Assembly (NCBI GenBank): GCA_903945495.1
Contig: CAJAVU010000004.1
Coordinates: 1-64,000 of the forward strand
Source: an uncultured Flavobacteriales bacterium
Lineage (GTDB): Bacteria; Bacteroidota; Bacteroidia; Flavobacteriales_D; Crocinitomicaceae
Direction: 5' to 3'
Length of the DNA: 64,000 nt
The notes beneath the pieces were generated by a model. The model did no database searches. It was given only the letters and a program-made list of their open reading frames with translations, and was not told the DNA's origin. This document shows, piece by piece, positions 14,813 through 23,090 of the stretch. Each line of letters opens with the position of its first letter. Within the stretch, counting starts at the first letter, position 1. Made by a program: the position numbers and the translations under genes.

Positions 14813-15531
14813 TACAGTTTAACACCGTTGAAATCGGATACAAACAGGCGCTTCTAACGATCAACAAGCTTGAACTAAAACGCGGCGAAGTCTATGCCTT
14901 AATTGGCTCAAATGGTTCTGGGAAATCAACTTTGTTGAATACAATTTTAAAAAAAATACCAGTTTTAGCTGGTGATGTATACCTAAACTCAACAGCCGTA
15001 GCATCTTATTCAGTCACAGAATTAGCAAAAACGATTGCTTTTGTTGATAGTAAATTTGATGGAATCGAGCATTTAAGTGTTGTTGATTACATTGGTTTAG
15101 GCCGCACACCATACACGAATGCCTTAGGAAGATTACGTTCTGAAGATCATGCTATCGTCGATGCGGCGATAGAGAAATTAAACCTAGGAACATTCCGCAA
15201 TCGTGAAACATTGCAATTGAGTGATGGTGAGCGACAAATGGTTTCAATTGCACGTGCCATTTGTCAAAGCACTCCAATTATTTTATTAGATGAGCCTACA
15301 GCTTTTCTTGATTATGGAAATCGTAAGAAACTAATTGAAACATTGAACGAAATTGCAAAAACTGAAAATAAGTGCGTTCTGTTTTCAACGCATGACATCG
15401 AAATTTGTCTAGAAGAAAAAGGAATCAATTTGTTGGTTATTAACCAATCAAAAAAGGAACTTGAATTATATTCGAATACAATATCCAAATCAGAAATTAT
15501 TTCGATTGGATTTTCATTAGTAAATGAATAG
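14809..15531 (+). CDS. ABC transporter ATP-binding protein (BtuD/FecE type)
   Basis: The 240-residue protein carries Walker A GSNGSGKST, an ABC signature LSDGERQMV (D in place of the second G), Walker B IILLDEPTAFLD and the switch His in LFSTHDIE. It powers the importer formed with the two upstream genes. The last 15 bases overlap the convergent receiver-protein gene at 15517-15963. That leaves no room for an intergenic terminator. Confidence 0.95.
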   Translation: MIQFNTVEIGYKQALLTINKLELKRGEVYALIGSNGSGKSTLLNTILKKIPVLAGDVYLNSTAVASYSVTELAKTIAFVDSKFDGIEHLSVVDYIGLGRTPYTNALGRLRSEDHAIVDAAIEKLNLGTFRNRETLQLSDGERQMVSIARAICQSTPIILLDEPTAFLDYGNRKKLIETLNEIAKTENKCVLFSTHDIEICLEEKGINLLVINQSKKELELYSNTISKSEIISIGFSLVNE

Positions 15532-15963
15532 AAAATATAATGCTACTGATATTAAAATCACACTGGAAACTTTCCAGATTCCCCTTAGTATAATACTTCG
15601 AGATGCAATTTTCACTTGATTAACTAACTCAGTGAAATCAGCATCTTTAAGAATAGCAGCATCAATTTTATACCGACTTAATTTTACTTTTTTCTTAATT
15701 GAATCAGAACTTGAAATTAATACGATACGTGCTTTTTTCCATTTCTTACTAAACATTTTAGATGCTCGTGCTCCATTTACATCGTTCATATGGAAATCCA
15801 CAAATACAATATCTGGTTTACCAAAGTCAGATTTTAAACTTTCAATGGCACTTTCAAAAATGGCAACATTTTTAATGCCATGATTTTTAAATTGTTGATT
15901 TATTACAGCCAAATAAACTGTATCATCATCAACGACAAATATTTTAGGTTTTATCCAATTCAT
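15517..15963 (-). CDS. Receiver-domain protein with C-terminal membrane anchor
   Basis: The 148-residue protein is a CheY-like receiver: acidic cluster VDDD (residues 11-14), phospho-acceptor Asp56 in DIVFVDFHMND, Ser84/85 in VLISSSD and Lys106 in AILKDAD. No DNA-binding domain follows. Instead residues about 131-148 are a hydrophobic segment (SSVILISVALYFLFIY) that reaches the C-terminus, predicted to tail-anchor it in the membrane. It is the last gene of the NO-sensing operon (17 bases after the hybrid kinase gene). It may take phosphate from the kinase's Hpt domain or act as a phosphate sink (inference). Confidence 0.85.
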   Translation of the reverse strand: MNWIKPKIFVVDDDTVYLAVINQQFKNHGIKNVAIFESAIESLKSDFGKPDIVFVDFHMNDVNGARASKMFSKKWKKARIVLISSSDSIKKKVKLSRYKIDAAILKDADFTELVNQVKIASRSIILRGIWKVSSVILISVALYFLFIY

Positions 15964-15979
15964 ATTGAATATATTAACA

Positions 15980-18900
15980 TCATTCTTTAGTAAATGTTTT
16001 CATATGACGAATAACCTTGAGCACATTCGAATATAAATGATCAAAATCATTTTTTATTTTTTCGAGATTCGGGTTTGCCGAAGAACTTTCTGTTTCAATA
16101 TCTCGAACTGTTTGTCGTACACTTTCAATTTCCAAGATATCCAAAGAAGGCTTCATTTGATGTGAAGCATATTTGATTTTTGCAAAATCTTCTCGCTGGA
16201 TTCCTTTTACAATCTCTTCTAGGTAATTTGGTGTATTTGTTATGAACGTATCAATTATTGTTTTGACGAATTGCTCATCTCCCTGAGAAATCGCTTCAAT
16301 ATTTTTGAGTGAATACAAATCACCCGCATTGTCTTGTTCTTCAGTGGTTTCATTTAAATCATTCATGACTTTGTTTTTTAATTGTAGATAAATTTTCGCA
16401 AAAAGTACATCTTTCTTAAAAGGTTTCGCGATATAGTCATTCATACCTGACGCTTTATATTTTGCTTCATCATCAGCTGAGGCATTGGCTGTCAAAGCAA
16501 TAATTGGAATAGTTAATTTCATTTCATCTCGGATAAATTTGGCTGTCGCCATTCCATCCAAATAAGGCATTTGAATATCCATAAGGATAAGATGATAGTC
16601 CTGATGTTTCAACTTTTCTAACACTACTTTGCCATCATCTGCTAAATCGTATTGAATTCCCCCTTGTTTTAAAATGGTTGTAATAAGAAGTTGATTAAGT
16701 TCATTATCTTCTGCTACCAATATTTTTAAATCATCACCAATCTTTTCTTTAAGGATTGGATCCAATTCTGTAATTTGTTGTTTGATGAGCTCTTTCTTTA
16801 AATCGATAATGAATGAAAATTCAGAACCCAACTCTTTTTCGCTTTTTACATCAATCTTTCCGCCCATGTTTTCTACGATACGCTGAGAAATTGACAATCC
16901 TAATCCGGTCCCTCCAAATCTTCTGGTAATAGACGAATCTTCTTGCTTGAACATTTGAAAAATGGCATCAAGGTTTTCAGGATTAATTCCAATTCCAGTA
17001 TCAATTACTGCAAACCTGATTTTCTGAAAATCTTTCGCGTTTTCAATTAATTCAGCTTTGATACAAACACTTCCTTTCTCTGTAAACTTAATTGCATTAT
17101 TTACCAAATTAACCAGAACCTGGTTTAATTTATACCCGTCACCCAACAGATTCAAACTAACTCCTTGATCAATTTCAACTTTAATCTGAATCCTTTTTTC
17201 TATTGCTTTCGGTTCAAAACTAACTTCCAAGTTTTCAAAAACGCTCGTCAAATTAAGTTTTAACTCTTCCATTTCAAGATGACCAGCTTCAATTTTCGAG
17301 AAATCGAGAATATCATTTATTAAGCCCAGTAAATTATCTGCTGATGTTTTAACCGCACCAAGGTATTTGCGTTGCTCCTTATCCAAAAAGGATTCGTTTA
17401 ACAACTCAGTCATTCCAATGATAACATTCATTGGTGTTCTAATCTCATGACTCATGTTAGCAATAAACATCTCTTTTGCTTTCACTGAGGAAACAGCAAT
17501 ATCTTTAGCAAGAATTAATTCTTCTTCCAATTTTTTGCGTTCCGAAATATCAACATGAATTCCAAGTGAACCAACAACTTCATTTTGATCATTAAAAATA
17601 GGAGCCCCAGAAATAATTAGCCATTTAGTCTCTCCACTTTTCGTTTTTATTTTTGTTTCATAAACACCTGACTCTCCATCTTTACGTAAATTATTTTGCT
17701 CATCGAAGGTCGCTTCTTCATCTTCAAACCCCAATAATTCACGTGCGTTTCCATTTATAAGTTCCTCTTCAGAATAACCTGTCATTTCACAAAACGCTGG
17801 ATAGACTTTTGTTATATTTTCTTCAAGATCAACTTCAATTAAACCTAATTTTAAGTTCTCTATAATTCTTCTATACTTCTCCTCTACTTTACCTAAACTT
17901 TCTTTGTTTTTAACAATTTCTGTAATGTCTTGATACTTCCAAATGTGCCCTTTATACAGTTTGTTTTCAAAAACTGGAACATAATCCCGTTCTAGGATAC
18001 GGTCCGTTTTTAAATACAATAAATCCCCAAAAACAGGGACTCTATTTTTTAATATCTCAGCAATTCGATCAACAAAAGCATCTGCATCGCTAAAAAGGTG
18101 CTTTGATTGTTCAGCTGCGCCAGAACAATCAGTTCCGGTCATTTGATTCGGCGATGCCGGAATTTGGAATAAGTCACAGAACATTTGATTCACCAAAATA
18201 ATCTTTCGATTTTCATCTTCAGCTAAAACGGCGGAATTCATATTATTTATCAATGAATACAATCGTGTTGACGTATCAATTAATTCATTTTGATATCGAA
18301 CAGTATCTGTTGTGTTTTTAATGTAAATATTAAAGTACTTTTTTTCAGGAATTGGAACGATTGTCGCCATATAGCTTTGATCGCCACAGTTAACGTCCAA
18401 ATCAACAAAATCATTTTGAATTTCTCTTAGTGCTGATTTCACAATTTCCCAAAAAGGCTTATTGAGTGTGTCATTTTCGTTGATTAGTTCATCAGCTGCT
18501 TTATTGGCGTACAAAACATCACCATTTCTGTTAACTCTTAAAATCGGCCCAGGGTTTTGTTCTGGAAACTCTGCTAAATCAGAAATCGTTTTGTTTTTGT
18601 CGATTAATTCATCTCGTTGAGAACGAAGTTCGTCAGCAATTTTACGAATATCATCGTTGACAATTTGTTTTGATTGAAGTAGTTGAAGATTATCTGTAAT
18701 CGTATCATGAACAGCAAAATCAGAAATCAATAAATTATGAAATCCTAAATCCACCACATCTGTTATCCAAGGAGAATTTAAATAAAGAATTGTTTCTTCT
18801 TTTTCTTGATAAATAAATTGTCCTCTAAATCTTGTTAGAAGAGGAAATTCAAGTAATTCTAATATAATGACAATATCGAGATGTTCAATCATTGATTTAA

Positions 18901-19096
18901 AACTCATCTCAATTGAAAGATTCGGTCGAACAAATTTAAACACATCTTCAAACGATCGATTACAGATTGAACCAATCATTTTTTGCATAGAAGGACCTGC
19001 ACTGACAATTTTTAGATTTTTGTCAATGCAAACAAAAAAAGGGAAGATTTTCCGGAAGTTCTCTTCACTAAATTCCTTCGTCATGTTTTCAGTCAA
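15980..19096 (-). CDS. Hybrid sensor histidine kinase with HNOBA, PAS, receiver and Hpt domains
   Basis: The 1038-residue protein has no clear membrane segment and should be cytoplasmic. In order it shows: an N-terminal HNOBA-like domain (about 15-130, FPFFVCIDKNLKIVSAGPSM); a coiled region; three PAS-type domains (about 175-265, 275-390, 405-520); HisKA with phospho-acceptor His550 (NMSHEIRTPMN); HATPase_c with N667, DTGIGI (699-704) and GTGLGL (729-734); a receiver with Asp840 (LILMDIQMP); and an Hpt domain with His979 (YASHQMKPS). It is a full phosphorelay in one chain. HNOBA domains accompany H-NOX sensors (established knowledge), and the H-NOX gene overlaps its start by 8 bases. H-NOX bound to NO probably controls its activity. 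Confidence 0.92.
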   Translation of the reverse strand: MTENMTKEFSEENFRKIFPFFVCIDKNLKIVSAGPSMQKMIGSICNRSFEDVFKFVRPNLSIEMSFKSMIEHLDIVIILELLEFPLLTRFRGQFIYQEKEETILYLNSPWITDVVDLGFHNLLISDFAVHDTITDNLQLLQSKQIVNDDIRKIADELRSQRDELIDKNKTISDLAEFPEQNPGPILRVNRNGDVLYANKAADELINENDTLNKPFWEIVKSALREIQNDFVDLDVNCGDQSYMATIVPIPEKKYFNIYIKNTTDTVRYQNELIDTSTRLYSLINNMNSAVLAEDENRKIILVNQMFCDLFQIPASPNQMTGTDCSGAAEQSKHLFSDADAFVDRIAEILKNRVPVFGDLLYLKTDRILERDYVPVFENKLYKGHIWKYQDITEIVKNKESLGKVEEKYRRIIENLKLGLIEVDLEENITKVYPAFCEMTGYSEEELINGNARELLGFEDEEATFDEQNNLRKDGESGVYETKIKTKSGETKWLIISGAPIFNDQNEVVGSLGIHVDISERKKLEEELILAKDIAVSSVKAKEMFIANMSHEIRTPMNVIIGMTELLNESFLDKEQRKYLGAVKTSADNLLGLINDILDFSKIEAGHLEMEELKLNLTSVFENLEVSFEPKAIEKRIQIKVEIDQGVSLNLLGDGYKLNQVLVNLVNNAIKFTEKGSVCIKAELIENAKDFQKIRFAVIDTGIGINPENLDAIFQMFKQEDSSITRRFGGTGLGLSISQRIVENMGGKIDVKSEKELGSEFSFIIDLKKELIKQQITELDPILKEKIGDDLKILVAEDNELNQLLITTILKQGGIQYDLADDGKVVLEKLKHQDYHLILMDIQMPYLDGMATAKFIRDEMKLTIPIIALTANASADDEAKYKASGMNDYIAKPFKKDVLFAKIYLQLKNKVMNDLNETTEEQDNAGDLYSLKNIEAISQGDEQFVKTIIDTFITNTPNYLEEIVKGIQREDFAKIKYASHQMKPSLDILEIESVRQTVRDIETESSSANPNLEKIKNDFDHLYSNVLKVIRHMKTFTKE

Positions 19097-19637
19097 TAAT
19101 TTCTATTAAAAATGTGTCATGCCAAGTTGTAGTGTTTTCACTACTAACTAATTGCATTTCAATTTTTTGTTTAAACATTTCTGCAATACCGTGAATCAAG
19201 CCAAAAACAAAATGAGTCAAGCCACTTCTTGCCGAATAATAGTGTAAGATAATTTTTTTTTCTTCAAGATTTTCAATTAGAAATTCTGGAGGACATAATT
19301 TTGGATAAATCAACATGATTCTTCCATGAAAATTAGGCAGATTTCTCATGAATTCAGAAAAATCATTACCACCCGCTTTCATCAAATCGCCATATTTTTG
19401 ATAGCCAGTGTTTAAAACCCAATATTTACCAAAAGCTTCAAGAACATCCTCACTTTTTAGTTTTAAAACTTCACTGGCCGCAGCCACCAACTCGAATGTA
19501 ATCTCATCTTCATATGATTCATTTGAAATAAAGTGTGTTTCTTGAATACCGCTGCGTTTGAGAATTTCATTCCATTGATCTTGGCCGTAATTTTCAACGA
19601 CCAATCCCTGAATAGCTTGATTAACAATTCCGTACAT
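19089..19637 (-). CDS. H-NOX heme nitric-oxide sensor protein
   Basis: The 182-residue stand-alone protein starts MYGIVNQAIQGLVVENYG, the standard H-NOX opening. The proximal heme ligand is His104 (LPNFHGR), and the porphyrin-propionate clamp Y-x-S-x-R is Tyr133-Ser135-Arg137. The distal position that holds Tyr in O2-binding H-NOX proteins (five after the Arg) is His142 here, so it is expected to favour NO over O2 (inference from family knowledge). It sits 3 bases after the sigma-54 regulator gene and overlaps the HNOBA hybrid kinase gene by 8 bases. The operon layout makes it the input to that kinase. Confidence 0.95.
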   Translation of the reverse strand: MYGIVNQAIQGLVVENYGQDQWNEILKRSGIQETHFISNESYEDEITFELVAAASEVLKLKSEDVLEAFGKYWVLNTGYQKYGDLMKAGGNDFSEFMRNLPNFHGRIMLIYPKLCPPEFLIENLEEKKIILHYYSARSGLTHFVFGLIHGIAEMFKQKIEMQLVSSENTTTWHDTFLIEIID

Positions 19638-19640
19638 AAC

Positions 19641-20984
19641 CTAAAGTTTACCTTCTTTCATCATTCTATAAATCGTCGATTTTCCAATATCAAGACGTTC
19701 AGCTACTTTGAGAACATTGTTATTGTATTTTTTCAAATTCCAACGAATAATCTTTGCATTAAATTCCTCCAATGTCAAGTTCTCTTGAAGTAAATCTTCA
19801 ATATCGGCGCGTTCATTAAATTGAATGTCTGTATCCTTTATCAAATTTCCATCACTCATAACCGAAGCTATTTCAACAACGGCTTTCAATTCTCGCACAT
19901 TTCCAGGATATCCATATTTTAACAATTTATCAATTGCCTCTTGTGTAAAGTCCTTTTTAGGTAGTTTATTTTCGGTGCAAAAATCTGTTGTAAATGTTCT
20001 AGCCAAAAGAATGATATCATTACCTCGATCTCTTAACGGTGGCAAATCAATACTAATTCCTAATAAACGATAATATAAATCCTCTCTGAAATTTCCTGCT
20101 TTCACTTCTTGTTGTAGATCACGGTGTGTTGCCACAACGATCCGAACATCAAGTGGAATAACTTTGTTTGATCCTAAACGAGTAATCTCTCTTTCTTGTA
20201 AAGCGCGTAACAATTTAGATTGCATGTTTAAGTCCATTTCACCTATCTCATCTAAAAATAAGGTGCCTTTATTCGCTTCTTCAAATTTTCCAGATCTTGC
20301 TTGGTCCGCTCCTGTAAAAGCCCCTTTTTCGTATCCAAATAATTCTGACTCAATCAACTCTTTAGGGATAGCAGCAACATTGATGGCAATAAATGGTTTT
20401 TTCATTCGTTCAGAATTAAAATGGATTGCCTTAGCTACCAATTCTTTTCCTGTTCCAGTTTGCCCTGTGATAGCAACCGTAATATTTGTTTTTGCAGTTT
20501 TCTCCAATAACGAAAAAATGCGTTGCATTGGGGCGCTACTACCTTTAATGTATTGTTGAAAGTTATATTTGGCTGAAATCTCGTTGGTTAAGAACTCAAC
20601 TTCTTCTTTCAGTTCCTTTTTTTCATTGGCTTGATGAACAGTATGCCAAATTTTATCCATCGATTTCGCATCCTTCAAGATATAATCATACGCTCCAGAT
20701 TGAATTAATTCAATTGCAGTAGCGACATTCTCTTGAGCAGACAACACAACCACTTGAATATTTGGATGTTCTTTTTTAATTTTCTTCAACAACTCCAAAC
20801 CAGTAATATCTGGTAAGCTGTGATCAAGTGTAACAACATCTGGTTTTAAATGTAAGTTTTTCAAAAAGGATGCACCATCATTGAATACACTCACTTCAAA
20901 CTCTGGATCCATCGATAATTTATGGCTCAGAATCTTTGAATACATTACATCATCTTCTACTACAAAGATTTTAGATTTTCCCAT
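19641..20984 (-). CDS. NtrC-family sigma-54-dependent response regulator
   Basis: With the ATG at 20984 (MGKSKIFVVEDD) the product is 447 residues; an upstream in-frame ATG at 21056 would add 24 unlikely residues. It has a receiver domain (acidic pair at 10-12, phospho-acceptor Asp54 in VVTLDHSLPD, Lys104), a sigma-54 AAA+ domain (Walker A GQTGTGKE at 173-181, GAFTGA loop at 221-226, Walker B TLFLDEIGEM), and a C-terminal Fis-type HTH (NVLKVAERLDIGKSTIYRMM). It activates sigma-54 RNA polymerase when phosphorylated. As the first gene of the H-NOX/kinase operon it is the likely output of NO signalling; its targets are unknown. Confidence 0.93.
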   Translation of the reverse strand: MGKSKIFVVEDDVMYSKILSHKLSMDPEFEVSVFNDGASFLKNLHLKPDVVTLDHSLPDITGLELLKKIKKEHPNIQVVVLSAQENVATAIELIQSGAYDYILKDAKSMDKIWHTVHQANEKKELKEEVEFLTNEISAKYNFQQYIKGSSAPMQRIFSLLEKTAKTNITVAITGQTGTGKELVAKAIHFNSERMKKPFIAINVAAIPKELIESELFGYEKGAFTGADQARSGKFEEANKGTLFLDEIGEMDLNMQSKLLRALQEREITRLGSNKVIPLDVRIVVATHRDLQQEVKAGNFREDLYYRLLGISIDLPPLRDRGNDIILLARTFTTDFCTENKLPKKDFTQEAIDKLLKYGYPGNVRELKAVVEIASVMSDGNLIKDTDIQFNERADIEDLLQENLTLEEFNAKIIRWNLKKYNNNVLKVAERLDIGKSTIYRMMKEGKL

Positions 20985-21092
20985 GTTGGATTTTTTTCCC
21001 AAATTAGGAATATTTCCCAAATAAAGTACAAAAAATGGAAGAAAATGAACAAACACCCATTTTCAGTTATTATTCACACACCCCAACTAGTC

Positions 21093-22253
21093 CTAATCTT
21101 TAATTAATGTGTAATTGAGACCATTAATTCGCAAGGTATAAAACCCTGTTTTTAAACTTGATAAATCAACCAAAGCGCTTGTTTTTGTTTTCAAAATTAG
21201 TTCACCTAATAAATTCATTACTTCAATTGTCAATTCGTTATCATTTGGGTTTTCAATTACCAATTTTTCATTCACTGGATTCGGGTAGAATCTGTATTCA
21301 ATTTCGTTTTCTTTTATTGATAAGCCCTGGCAAGTCGTTTCGCTTATCAATTCTCCCGGCATCGCATTTAAAGCGGTTGTATAGTTCGAATATGAGTTAC
21401 TGTTTCCTTTCAGGATATAGTCAAACCATGGGTCTAACACACTATATGTTTTTGCTTGTTGTTCAGCGCGCGTAATACTAATTCCAGTCGAAGAAGTTGT
21501 TTCACCAAAATCACAATTGAAATTAGTCGATGCAAAATAGCAATGTCCGCCTCCAACAATATTTACAAACGATTTACACACTGATGCTAAACCATTATAG
21601 ATGGGTGTGTGATTGTCTGCTGGAGGAGTAACCCCGTCTTGACTTCCAGAAAAAATTATTGCCGGAACTGTTACATTTATAGATGCCGAAATTGCGGAAG
21701 GAGTTGTTTCAGCTGGAGCAAATCCAATAATTGTTTCAACGGATGTATTTCCTGCTCCTGCTAAAATTGTTGCTCCTCCACCCATTGAATGGCCCATTAT
21801 AGCAGAATTCGAACTTATTTTTTGATAAAATGATGACGCAACATTTGCGTTCAACAGTTGCATTTTTTCATCGACTAATTTTAAATCTAAGCCAAAATCT
21901 CCATGACTAGGCGCCGGGAAAAGTGAACCTTCAGTGCGCGGAAAAACTACAATATAACCCAGTGGAACGTAATGTTCCCATATATTTTGGTACGCATCCC
22001 ACGACATCGCAAAACCATGCCCAAAAGTAATAACTGGAAAAACACCATTCGCCACAGAAGCATCAACGCCTGCCGCAATTGCTGGATAATAGACTTCCGT
22101 TTGAATTTGTCGTCCTGCACCGCCTCCCGATCCGTAACCTCCCGTTCGTGAAGCATCGTTGAAAGTGATGGTTGTGCTTCCAATTGGATATTGCGCTAAA
22201 GCTGTAAAGCTTAATAGTATAAATGCAACTAGTTGAATGTAATTTTTTTTCAT
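21093..22253 (-). CDS. Secreted alpha/beta hydrolase (chlorophyllase/cutinase-like) with T9SS sorting tail
   Basis: The 386-residue protein begins with a signal peptide (MKKNYIQLVAFILLSFTALAQ). The hydrolase core has VITFGHGFAMSWDAYQNIWE, the nucleophile elbow GHSMGGGA, a likely Asp in FSGSQDGVTPP and a His in GGGHCYFAS. This resembles secreted lipases of the cutinase/chlorophyllase/PET-hydrolase group. From about residue 318 (FYPNPVNEKLVIENP) to the end is a type A T9SS sorting domain, so it is exported to the surface or medium. Substrate is not determined. Confidence 0.87.
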   Translation of the reverse strand: MKKNYIQLVAFILLSFTALAQYPIGSTTITFNDASRTGGYGSGGGAGRQIQTEVYYPAIAAGVDASVANGVFPVITFGHGFAMSWDAYQNIWEHYVPLGYIVVFPRTEGSLFPAPSHGDFGLDLKLVDEKMQLLNANVASSFYQKISSNSAIMGHSMGGGATILAGAGNTSVETIIGFAPAETTPSAISASINVTVPAIIFSGSQDGVTPPADNHTPIYNGLASVCKSFVNIVGGGHCYFASTNFNCDFGETTSSTGISITRAEQQAKTYSVLDPWFDYILKGNSNSYSNYTTALNAMPGELISETTCQGLSIKENEIEYRFYPNPVNEKLVIENPNDNELTIEVMNLLGELILKTKTSALVDLSSLKTGFYTLRINGLNYTLIKD

Positions 22254-22266
22254 CGTTTTCTATTTT

Positions 22267-22431
22267 TTAGTTTTTAGCAAGACCGTATATCAATAAATTC
22301 GTTAGTCCTTCAATTTCTTTCGGGTCGTATTTCACTTCACTTCTGACATACATTGGTATTTCCAATCCTTTAAGTGTATTAACAAGTATCCCCGATAGAT
22401 GTTCTGTAATCATTTCAGAAATCACACCGTT
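22267..22431 (-). pseudogene. Possible remnant of a TetR-family regulator gene (C-terminal end only)
   Basis: Read on the minus strand, this 54-codon stretch (from 22431, or from an ATG at 22413) ends in a normal stop. It encodes a peptide ending DPKEIEGLTNLLIYGLAKN, which resembles the last helix of TetR-type regulators (my reading by eye). A stop lies just upstream in frame and no HTH is found, so it appears to be a 5'-truncated relic. It could instead be a short unrelated gene. The rest of the 22254-22674 gap is AT-rich and shows nothing else that I can support. Confidence 0.3.
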
Positions 22432-22674
22432 TTAAATTCTTGTTAATGTCTGATTGAAAAGCCAAAATGATGCAGTGTTTGGTTTAATATATCGACTAAT
22501 TTAAAGTTATTAACTAAACTATTCACAATCCCTCAAATTTGACAGACACACTAAATCATTACGATCTCAGTATTTCTCAAAGAAATGTATATTCTGTTAT
22601 AGAACACAAAATGGTGGGCAAAAATTTGAGCCAAAAAATTACAGTGAATACCAATCTTATTTGTTAACGCCCTT

Positions 22675-22974
22675 TTAATGTTGGGTTGTCAATTCATCGG
22701 CATAAACCTTTAAATATAATCCGTCTTTTATAACATGACTGACTTTATTAGGATTCCATTTTTCTTCTTTCACTCCATCACTAAAGATTAAAAAACCTCC
22801 TTCATATTTGAAGTTTTGAAGCCAAACCCCTCTATACTTTCCTTTTACTGTTCCTCCTAAAAAGATGACCTCAGTTGAACTTCGTATATCTGCAACCAAT
22901 TCTTCGATAAGCTTTTCCTGACCAAAACTTAATAAAGAGGAAGTAATAAAAAACAAAATTAAAATGTATTTCAT
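22675..22974 (-). CDS. Small secreted protein, unknown function
   Basis: With the ATG at 22974 the 99-residue product starts with a signal peptide (MKYILILFFITSSLLSFGQ); a longer start at 23007 would put 11 residues before it. The mature 80 residues include GGTVKGKYRGVWLQNFKYEG and a Lys-rich C-terminus, with no motif I recognise. It reads in the same direction as the comM-like gene upstream but is separated by 116 bases. Confidence 0.55.
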   Translation of the reverse strand: MKYILILFFITSSLLSFGQEKLIEELVADIRSSTEVIFLGGTVKGKYRGVWLQNFKYEGGFLIFSDGVKEEKWNPNKVSHVIKDGLYLKVYADELTTQH

Positions 22975-23090
22975 AGGGTTCGTTTTTATTTTTCCAAATA
23001 TATTCAATTAAGTAATATCAAGTTGCAGTTATTACACTGTACTTAATTGACTACAAAAAAAGAAATTGAATCCTAATCATTTTGAACAAA

